A stretch of 34,841 bases of DNA from Folioceros fuciformis (lineage: Eukaryota; Anthocerotophyta; Anthocerotopsida; Anthocerotales), in NCBI GenBank assembly GCA_049999805.1, contig JBNGIO010006249.1:339140-373980 (forward strand), given 5' to 3'. The position numbers and the translations under genes are program-made. Under the pieces are notes generated by a model. It was given only the letters and a program-made list of their open reading frames with translations, was not told where the DNA came from and did not search any database. Shown piece after piece: positions 1 through 8,710 of this stretch. The first letter of the stretch is position 1; every line of letters begins with the position of its first letter.

Positions 1-3000
1 TCCTCAGGACGATGCAGAGACTGAAGGAGACTCAGCAGACGTATATGAAGGATATTGAATTTTGGGGTGTTGGGACGAGCGCTATTTTCCGAGTGTACCA
101 GAATGCGGATGGCCAGGTGACCAGAGTGGAGATAAATGCGGACGAGATCCTTCTGAGGAGTGGGCTGGAACCTGGTATGCCTCGGTTGGATGATTCGGAA
201 GGGAGGGTGGAAGCGGATTTGAAGCTTGCTAGGGCTAATGTGATAGCGAGGGAGATTGAGCAGGGGTTGAGGGAGCCTCCCGCAGGAAGCACTCTCTATG
301 AGTTCAAGAAGGAGAGGCCATGGGCAGGCACTGCTGGGGGTCGTTTCATAGGGGGCCTTGTGGGCGTTGTTGGTCAAGCTGGGGATATGGTGTTGAGGAC
401 TCCTCCTTTAGTTAGGCAAACCTTCTTCGGCTTGTTGTTTGTCTACTTGTTTTTGGTGGCATGGGGAGCCCGCGTACTTGTTGCTGACGAGCTGGAGAAA
501 GATCAGGTCGACAGTAAGGAAAAGGAATCCGATGATAGAATGATGAAGATGAGAGAAATGAAGGCTCGTGGCAAGGATGAAGAGGGCATGGAAGGGTTTA
601 TTTCAGGACAGACTGCAGCCAGGGTATCCTTTGAGCCATCTGTGGGGACGAGCCAGGGATCTGGGGATGCTGAGGGCTTGCATAGTTTCAGGCCCTTCGT
701 GGAGGGGGAGGAGTTTAAGAGGAAGGTGGCCCAAATTCAGGAAATGGCAAGGCAAGTAAGGCTGTCAGAGAAAGAGAGGTTAGAATCTAGAAAAGGGAAT
801 GAGCAAGCGGATGGAGGCAGTGATGGAGTGGGTGATGTCGTTGAAGGAGCTGTCGATGTTCACGCCAATCAATCGAAGGAGGTGGTGAGGAACGGGAGGC
901 TAAGTGTGTCTCCGGCTATGATCAACGGGAAGGCTGGTGGACCAACGAATCTGATGTCGGTGGATATTGAAAACTCCGACCTGGACGATACAGCAGATCT
1001 GGGTTAGCTCAATGTCCTCTTTTGCCATCTGACGTGAAACACATCTAATCTGATGCCAAAAGCCCTTGTAGCTGCACAGAGAGTCACTTTTAGTGCGATT
1101 GTCCTCGTTTTCAGAAAAGTCCTCGTTTGCTTGAGCATTCTTTGTCTCCATGATTAGTCCTGTCCTACTCGTCAGGAGCTGTGGTCAGTTTTCTCTGTCC
1201 TGGTGAAGTAGTATGTGTCTACTGCCCACATTTGAGCAAGTCAATCTATAATCCCATCTCGACATGGAGAGTGATCCTCTTTTCTTTTCGAGCTCCTGGA
1301 TGTCAATCCCTTGATTTCCTGCGTTGTGGGGAGTGGGTAATCAAGCCGAACAGGGGTTTTGGTTGGCGCAGGGCAAACTGTGAGTGAAGATGACCTGAGG
1401 ATTCTCGCTGATCGGCTGTATGACGTATATCGCTTTGGTGCAGAATCTTGGCGTGACTCCGGGAAGAGGGATCCAATTACACCCTTTGCTGAGGCAAGTT
1501 ACGTAGAGGGTTTGGTTCATGGCAGAGTGGGTGGACAAGGTCCTTCCTCTGGGTCAGATCAAACTTCCCAAGAAAGCGGGGAACATTCAAGACCGGCTGG
1601 TACTGGACAACCCTCCAATGGAGTAATTTATGGAAGCTTGAGCTCTGAAGATCTTGGAGAAAATCATGACCAAGTTGGGGACACAAATGAATCTGAGCCC
1701 ACTACGTCGTCTCCTAAAATGGGAATGGACAGCAAAGGTCGGAATCCGGTATCAGTTAGTCGTCTTCGAGCTGCAGCACGGGCATCTAGACCTAAGGTTA
1801 TTATCTCTGTTGAGGAAGCAAAAGCGAGACTTGCTGCTAAGAAGGCTAGTAGGCAAGATGATAGCTCGCCACCCAAAGGCTCAATCGGGGAGGAAGCTGG
1901 ACGTTCCAAACGGGTAAGCAGATCGGCAGCAGGCATTGATTCCTCCCAAGGATCTGGGAATAGAATCCCTTCTACTGAGGAGGAGTTCTCGGATGAGAGG
2001 ATACAGTCGGCAGACGGGGGTGAGGAAACAGGTGCAAGTGACAGGTTGTCCAAGTTGGAATCGGTGCTGGATACAGTGTTGGACAACATGGCCAAGACGC
2101 ATGACAGAATTGAGGCCTTGAAGAAAGCTGAGAGCTCCGAGGACCAGTCTGCAGATGGAAGTTCCTCTGGCACACCGGACCAGAAAGACGCTGTAGGACA
2201 GAGCCAGCAAGGAAAGCAGACTGCAGATGAGAAAGAGGAAGAAGAGTGGATGAGAGATGATGTTTTGAGGGAGATCGTCTATAAAGTTCAGGCCAACGAG
2301 AAAGCTGGGCGTCAGCCATTCGAAGGACTTGATTCTGATGCCGAAGCATTGTTCTTCAAAGGCTTAGAAAGGAAGTTTGAGAGAGAAGGTGAAGTGGTTA
2401 AGAAATGGATTGAAGAACGGGTCGAGAATTTGGACTACGGACAAGGTGAGAGTAGGGATAAATCACCGTGAAGCCAAAATGCGGTGCTGGAGTTTCAATA
2501 TATTGTTGTCAGCACTCAAGTTTGGAGGCCAAAGCTAAACCTGTCGTATGCTACCAGGGCCCATCAGTGTGGATGATCCACCAGAAAAATTCATGGCGAG
2601 ATGGAAGGACCCCAGTCATGGAAGGTCGGAGCTGCTGGAAAAGTTTACTGCAGAACGATCAAAGATACTCGAAGCTGCAAGGAAAGCTTCAGGTGTTGGA
2701 GCCTCGTCTGCACCCGTGAGCTCTTTGTCGCGGCCACAGCCCCTCAGTAATGTCCCAACCGTAGGGCTCTCAAACGAGGACAGCGACGCAGAGAGTGGCT
2801 TGAAAGATGTCGTCAGGGGCAACGAAAGAACAGGAAACCAAGCGGAAACCGCAAAGAAGGCCGTCGAGTCATCTGACCCTTTATCCAGTAGTGGGAAAGG
2901 CAGTGTTGTCACTGTGAGTGGAAAGCCGGAGAAGGACAGTGAGGAGAATTGGCAGCATACTAAGAAGTGGAGTCAGGAGCTGCAAAGGAAATATGATAGG

Positions 3001-3879
3001 GAGAAGAATCCTGAAACCAAGTCTTTAATGCAAGAGATTGGACAAGATTTGGATAGGTGGATAACTGAGGATGAAATTCATAGAGCACAGACGTTGCTGT
3101 CACAGGGAGTCGAAGGGCAGAAGCAGTATGCGAAGGAGGCTTTTGAAAAGACTAAAGAAAAGATCAACAAGCAGAGGGAAATGTTTGGTCAGGAGGCCAT
3201 GGTGGCCAAGTATTCGGAGTATAAACCACAGAAGGAAGATGAATTGTGGTGGCTTGATCTGCCCTTTGTTGTGGTAAGTTTGTCGACAAACCCTGTATCT
3301 CGTTATCCGAGATGAGGAAGGGCAACCTTGGCCTGGCCTCTGTAGTAACATGTGGGTTTGCAGTGCATAGGTATCCAAACAGACCGGAATGGTGAGACTG
3401 AAGAAGGCATGTACTCGCTAGACATGGCTCCAAGTATGCAAGGAACGGAGAAAAATTCGAAGCTACCGCACACGATTGCTTTCCAGGATCGCACCGATGC
3501 AACTCAGTTTCTGTACATGATGAGGTCTCAGTCAGAGGAGGCGGCTGCAGCAGAGCTTGTCCCAGTACCGCCAAAGGTAGGTGTTCCCGGACTGCCTAGC
3601 CTGTTGCCTGTTGAGAGACGCGTACACTCGGCTGACATGGATTTCTATTGACGGTTGCAGGAGCTCTACCAAGAGGCCAAAAGCGAAGGATTCAGGGTCA
3701 CAGTCTTGAGGAAGGGCCAACTGGAACTTACCCCGGGGCAAGCTTTTGAAGAGGTTGAACAAAGGATCATGCAAATCGGAAGCAGTGTGTACTGGGACGA
3801 CATCCTGCGAGAACGCTCGATTGACATGAACGCCGTTGTGGAAGAGGGGCTTGGTTTTGGCCGGCCTCCATCCACGTAA
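1..3879 (+). CDS. EMB1703-like plastid protein, 3' five exons (5' end outside window)
   Basis: Exons read as <1-1002, 1372-2445, 2558-3273, 3364-3576 and 3661-3879. All junctions are GT-AG, and joining them keeps one frame of about 1073 residues to the TAA at 3877. The frame is open to the left edge, so the start and any transit peptide are missing. About 135 residues in there is one hydrophobic segment (TFFGLLFVYLFLVAWG), then a long charged, Ser/Glu/Lys-rich low-complexity middle. The C-terminal part is compact: WWLDLPFVV and CIGIQTD join across an intron, followed by MYSLDMA, HTIAFQD, GFRVTVLRKGQLEL and RERSIDM. From memory this tail resembles Arabidopsis EMB1703 (At3g61780) and relatives, large chloroplast proteins needed for embryo development whose biochemical role I do not know. 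The family name is recall, not alignment. The exon structure is well supported. Confidence 0.72.
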
Positions 3880-4599
3880 ATCCCTGTGCATATGAAAGGC
3901 GTCCATGATACGGGAGGGGTTGATGATTCTTACCAGATCTCTCTTGATGTGTAGTTTAAGCTACTGCCAGGGCGGAAGACAGTTCTTCTCCCGACAAACG
4001 AAGCATTGTATACATATGTACACAACAAGTCTCTTACGTCACTTCGCTGTCTTCTCCTTTTTCGCGCAGCCGCCAACACAAGGGAAGTGATATGTGATAT
4101 GTTTCTTGTACCTGCGTGTGTAGTAGCGACAAAACCGGAAGATGGAAGCTTCTGCGGCGTGCACAACACTCAAAACATGAACATGCACTCTCTGTTCGGG
4201 CACAGTCTACCCAACCCCCGTCAAGCAGACTTAATTGATTGCCCCTTCCTCGCTTGCTGGCGCGCAGATAGTTAACTAGCGCATACGCAGCTACGCGGGC
4301 TCCTTCTACCCTTGCTACTGTGCTGTTGCTGGCCGTCGGCGGGACCACGGGAAACATCGCACAAGTCAGGAGGTCGGCAAAGGCAGATGCGGATCCTCCT
4401 CACTGCCGCGATAGGAGTTCATCAACTTCAGGTTCTTGTGAGCGCTACTCTATACCCTCAGCTTCCTGCATATCGTTTCCCCCACTGTGCCGTGAGAGGT
4501 ACATGCAGTGGACCCTGTGCTGCAAGAACTTCGTGTCTTCATTCAAAGGACTCCTGGAGTTGCGATGTACAACGGAGAATGAACAGCAGGAACATTGTA
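3880..4599. other. Intergenic DNA after the EMB1703-like gene
   Basis: I see no gene in this stretch. Several short open frames on both strands overlap and none has a recognisable motif, a splice partner or protein-like composition. It presumably holds the 3' untranslated region of the preceding gene, but no clear AATAAA-type polyadenylation signal stands out. The part from about 4290 onward is more GC-rich than the transposon-derived parts of the window. Confidence 0.5.
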
Positions 4600-4784
4600 A
4601 CTGGTGATACAAATCTGTTGCCAGCAGATGCAAATCTCGCGTACAAACAAGAACAGTGTTCACTGGTGACACAAATCTGTTGCCAGCAGATGCAAATCTT
4701 GCGTACAAACAATGCTTAGTACTAAAAAGGCTCGACCTGCAAATCTTGCGTACAAACAATGCTTAGTACTAAAAAGGCTCGACC
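4600..4784. repeat. Nested short tandem duplications upstream of the esterase gene
   Basis: Two layers are visible. A unit of about 51 bp starting ACTGGTGAYACAAATCTGTT occurs at 4600-4650 and 4662-4712 with single-base differences. A 47-bp unit starting TGCAAATCTTGCG and ending GGCTCGACC is repeated perfectly and without a gap at 4691-4737 and 4738-4784. The second unit begins inside the last copy of the first, so two successive duplication events are implied. The perfect identity of the 47-bp pair suggests the later event is recent, or was introduced by assembly. Confidence 0.9.
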
Positions 4785-5130
4785 GAGCGCAGGTAGGCCG
4801 CAGGTTTAGGATAGAGTCTATGGACGCAGCGCCAGCGCTAGATCAGCTTACAATAATGAAAAGTGTGTTCGGAGAAGGAAACCATGATTGAGGGTTTCCT
4901 TTTCCTTTAATGTCCGCTGTAGGCGGCGCCGGTGGCGGAGAACGGTTTTTGGAGCATGTTCCGCGGGCATTGTGTGATGTCCCGAGAAACGAGCAGTAAC
5001 ATATCTCGGGGAGAGAGCGTAGCTTCTTTGGTATGCCCGCAGGTCTGGTGCTACATTCAGCTTGCATAATCCAAATGTTCGGCAAATTCTCTTAGTGGTG
5101 TGTTCCCAAGGTTCCCGTTGAAGCCTCAGC

Positions 5131-6265
5131 TTGGTTGCTGTGTGCCTTCGGTTTCCGTTGAAGGGCCTCGTCTTGCCCTTGGAAAGCGTGAAAATCAGTT
5201 TCTGGTCATGGGGACATTTTCTCCTGGTGCACGGCATCTGTCACGGCGAATGGGTTTGGTACAAGACAATAGATCTGCTGCAAAGGGATGGCCACAGGGC
5301 CACAGCAATAGACAATCCCGGACACGGTAGGGATGGCACAGATCCCGCAAGCATCACCACGCTCGAGCAGTTGTCCAGGAATGTCGCCAAATTCTTGGAA
5401 GTCCTCCCTGACGGAGGGCAGGTGATGGATGTCTGCAACCGTTCCTTGCATCTCCTCAATACTTAGCTCTCATCTTTCTCCTGCTTGATTGCAAGGTATG
5501 TGACTCCTGGAATTGCACTCTCCAGGTTATAGTGGTAGCTCACAGCTATGGCGGCTGCGTAGCCAGTTACGTGTCGGAGCACTTCGCGCACAAAATCTCT
5601 GCGACTGTGTACGTGTCTTCGTTCATGTTTCCCGGTCAGGATGTGGAGCTCATGTCCAAGGTACATCCTACCAGGACCTCATTCAAACTCTCGGAAGCTG
5701 TAGGTTGTTGCAGTCAGCTGGACCCGCTTTGCCAAGCCTTCCTGTTGTTGCGTTTTCACAGATCTTCACAGAGATTCCAAACCAGCGAAAGGACGGGCAG
5801 CTTCTGGAATTTCGTGGCGGGAACGGCAGCCTCGCTACTACGGCGTCTATCCATTACTATCGGCCGTTCTACAGTTTGTGTCCCACTGAGGTAACGCTTG
5901 TCCAAGATGCAGGGCAAAGATGTCTGCAGTTTGCAATCGTGGGGTAGAGTCGATCGCACCATAACGTTACTTGCATGTGAACGCAGACGGTAATTCTGGC
6001 TGAGAGTTTGCTCAAGCCCGCACCTTTCCTAGCCATCGAGGAGCTGGTTATCAAGCACAGCCCGGAGCGCTACGGGAGTGTTCCCAGGGTGTTCATCCGG
6101 CTGCTTCAGGATGATGTCCTACCACAGAAAATTCAAGGTTGTATGATCGAGGCAAGTCCTCCCGCCCAGGTTTTGGACATTGATACAGATCACAGCCCCT
6201 TCCTCTCTAGGCCCCAAGAGCTGCATGAGCACCTCCTCCAGATCGCTCGCAAGTACCACGGCTGA
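5131..6265 (+). CDS. Alpha/beta-hydrolase, methylesterase (MES/SABP2) / hydroxynitrile-lyase family
   Basis: Four exons: about 5131-5421 (start unresolved), 5526-5660, 5762-5890 and 5987-6265, with introns of 96-104 bp, all GT-AG and phase 0. The protein contains the oxyanion motif LVHGICHGEW, the nucleophile elbow VAHSYGG (catalytic Ser codon at 5544), an acid residue in LLQDDVLP (Asp codon at 6110) and the catalytic His in DTDHSPFL (His codon at 6191). From GHFLLVHG to the stop there are about 250 residues, the usual size for this family. Members hydrolyse methyl esters of salicylate, jasmonate or auxin, or act on cyanohydrins; the substrate cannot be read here. No ATG precedes the fold in frame: the frame is open only back to 5122, so a short 5' exon is needed. 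One candidate is the ATG at 4820, but the join is not convincing. Confidence 0.82.
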
Positions 6266-6354
6266 CTGACTGACGCTCGGAGGAAGAATGATTTCTTTGA
6301 CAGTGTAGTGAGACGTGGCTGCCGTGTCGTGTCTTTGTTCACTAAAGCTTAATG

Positions 6355-6480
6355 TCATGCAAATATGTATATATAATTATTATATAAAATATATTATATT
6401 GTTATTATAGAATATATATATATCATATATATATTAATGCACTTTTTAGATTTTCTTATTATTATTAAAAATAGATGAAA
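6355..6480. repeat. AT-rich simple-sequence tract
   Basis: Irregular TA/TTA runs, with almost no G or C for about 100 bp. The tract lies just after the esterase stop codon and before the 28-bp array. Such DNA is often an unwinding or breakage-prone site; no gene-like signal is present. Confidence 0.85.
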
Positions 6481-6502
6481 AATCTCATCTACTTCAAAAA
6501 TT

Positions 6503-6710
6503 AAAGAAATAACCCTAAGTCCAAAAGATTAAAGGAATAACCCTAAGTCCAAAAGATTGAAGGAATATCCTAAGTTCAAAAGGTCGAAGGAATAACCCTA
6601 AGTCCAAAAGATTGAAGGAATAACCCTAAGTCCAAAAGATTGAAGGAATAACCCTAAGTCCAAAAGATTGAAGAAATAGCCCTAAGTCCAAAAGATAGAG
6701 AAAAATTCTA
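6503..6710. repeat. 28-bp tandem array, about seven copies
   Basis: The unit reads approximately AAGGAATAACCCTAAGTCCA followed by AAAGATTG. The core CCCTAAGT recurs at 6513, 6541, 6568, 6596, 6624, 6652 and 6680, a period of 28 bp with one 27-bp step. Copies differ by a few substitutions (for example TCCTAAGTT in the third). The core contains AACCCTAA, which looks like the plant telomere repeat, but the 28-bp period and extra sequence make it an interstitial minisatellite rather than telomeric DNA. Confidence 0.92.
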
Positions 6711-6718
6711 GTAGGGCC

Positions 6719-7375
6719 AAAGGCGCTGTGGTATCTCACATCTTCATGTGTCCTCTATAGTTCCAGCTCACCTAGTTATCTTTCTATTATACAAAGATTT
6801 TTTTTCTTTCTAATTGGATCAAGGTTGTGGATCCATATGGAATACTCAATAGTTGTTTGGCTATCGGGTTTTGTTTGTACACATTGTCAAGCACAAACAC
6901 ATAAGTACTACATATTAAGAAATCTAGTTGCCACACCTAAATGCTTGTGAGGTTCTATCTCCCAACCATATCCTTTAACATGCCTTTCACTATGTAGCTT
7001 GCAAGCCATGTGATTCATCAGAAGGGTGTTGAACTTCCTGAATCAACGAAGGGACTTAAGGATCTCAAATTTTGTATTACTGCGGGGTTAGGCACAAAGC
7101 TACACTGCAACAATAATAGATGATGTAAAGCATTTTGGTTGCAATTTAACTGCACAACTATGCAAGCACAAGTCAGTTGTTCTTCTTTGATAGAAATGAG
7201 GCAAGGTTGTCCAAGTCCCCTAGCCCACAATAGTGTGGACATCTTATACTTTTGCATTCAACTTGCCCACAAGTGTGGATACCTTACACTTGTGCAACCA
7301 ACCCGAATGGCACGGCGATGATAGGTAAGTTCAGCATCGCAAATGTTGTCTAAGTGATATTGTGTTGTACTCTAG
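6719..7375. other. Non-coding stretch between repeat arrays
   Basis: No gene is visible. Open frames are short and have no family motifs. The AT-rich base composition matches the surrounding repeat DNA. Confidence 0.5.
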
Positions 7376-7596
7376 AAGCTAACACTGCAATCCTTACTAA
7401 GGAATTGGCTAAGGGAGAGTGGAGTCTTGTAAAGGGTTGGGCTAACACTACAATCCCTCTTTGAGGAATTGGCCGAGGGAGAGTGGAGTCTTGTAAAGGG
7501 TGGGGCTAATACTAGAATCCCTCTATGAGGAATTGGCTGAGGGAGAGTGGAGTCTTGTAAAGGGTGGAACTTACACTACGATCTCTCTATGAGTTG
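7376..7596. repeat. Tandem array of about 65 bp, three to four copies
   Basis: The phrases GCTAACACTACAATCC, GAGGAATTGGCTGAGGGAGA and GTGGAGTCTTGTAAAGGGT recur in order near 7376, 7440 and 7503, with a partial copy from about 7567. Copies diverge by several bases, so this is older than the adjacent 224-bp duplication. The start of the unit (GGCTAACACTAGAATCC) also occurs inside the 224-bp unit, so the two arrays share ancestry. Confidence 0.8.
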
Positions 7597-8046
7597 GTAG
7601 TGCATGGGCTAACACTAGAATCCCCCTATATGAGTTGGAAGAGCAATATCTGCAAAAGGCCAACCATTACAGGGGTTGGCACCACAATTTGGAAGCGGCA
7701 TTCACACTCTCCCAAGGATAGTGAACTAATGCCTAACCTGCAAAAGGGTGTATGGGAGGCTAGTGCTAGAGGATGTGCATATAGTGATACACACACTATA
7801 GTACCGAGACATTTGTCATGGTAGTGCATGGGCTAACACTAGAATCCCCCTATATGAGTTGGAAGTGCAATATCTACAAAAGGCCAACCATTAAAGGGGT
7901 TGGCACCACAATTTGGAAGCAGCATTCACACTCTCCCAAGAATAGTGAACTAATGCCTAACCTGCAAAAGGGTGTATGGGAGGCTAGTGCTAGAGGATGT
8001 GCATATAGTGACACACACACACCATAGTAACGAGACATTTGTCATG
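7597..8046. repeat. 224-bp tandem duplication
   Basis: Copy one spans 7597-7820 and copy two 7821-8046. Each begins GTAGTGCATGGGCTAACACT and ends GAGACATTTGTCATG. I count only about ten differences by eye, including a short CA-dinucleotide length change near the end. Short open frames in both copies (containing VGTTIWK and NLQKGVWEAS) are simply the same repeat read twice and show no sign of being a protein. Confidence 0.9.
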
Positions 8047-8640
8047 GAGACAGTATTAGTATGGGTTTTCTCTAAAGGCCTCATTGGGTGTTTTGGTGTG
8101 AAGGCCTTGTACCTTGATCTTGTCCTAAAGGGCTATGGCAATAAGATAGTGCGGATTTCTTTGCCCCCTATTTGTGCCCTACATCCATAGGCTTCCCATG
8201 CTTGGTACACCTAGAAAATGCCCCTACTCTCTTATTACATTGATGTGAAAGCCCTTGCAATCACTTGCATCTAGAGGATGGTCACTAATACTATTGAAAC
8301 CTTAACAACATAGAAAACCCTATCCCCTTTGCAGAGAAAAAAGAACATGTGACACAAGCTTTTTGAGATACTCATTACTTGTATTAAAAGTATAAAAAGA
8401 AAAAATACGATAAATTAATTGCATTAGAATGCCCATAACGAAACACCGAACCATATCTAGAGTACGCCTCTGTACTGACCAAAAGTTACTACCGTATGTA
8501 GAGGTAACTTTTATTACTCACACTACGAATCACATATGTAGGGTCACACCGGTGACAGCAACGGTGTCCCTATAGTATTCCTTACTGTAGATACATACCC
8601 TGGATAGTGGATATTGGGGGCACATAAAAGACGGGGTTGG
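8047..8640. other. Upstream region of the flavodiiron gene
   Basis: No coding signal. A perfect 9-bp inverted repeat, AAAAGTTAC at 8481-8489 and GTAACTTTT at 8504-8512, has a smaller CTAC/GTAG pairing inside its loop; it may be part of a small foldback element. The palindrome CACCGGTG follows near 8550. The FLVB promoter should lie here, but I cannot assign a TATA box with confidence. Confidence 0.4.
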
Positions 8641-8710
8641 TAACAGAACCTGTTGGTGAAGCGTGAATGGTGCTGTCAAGAGCGCGACTTGTGGCTCTAA
8701 AACGCCAGTT

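Noticed and set aside
1664-2173. A 169-residue minus-strand open frame inside the first gene
   Set aside because: It lies entirely within exon 2 of the EMB1703-like gene and is Ser/Leu-rich because the plus strand is rich in Glu, Lys and Ser codons; no independent support.
6503-6710. Interstitial telomere or chromosome end, because of AACCCTAA words
   Set aside because: The true telomere unit is 7 bp; here the word occurs once per 28-bp unit with unrelated sequence between copies.
7564-8027. Two similar short proteins sharing VGTTIWK and LQKGVWEAS
   Set aside because: Both are translations of the same 224-bp tandem repeat, lack proper ATG context and end at arbitrary stops.
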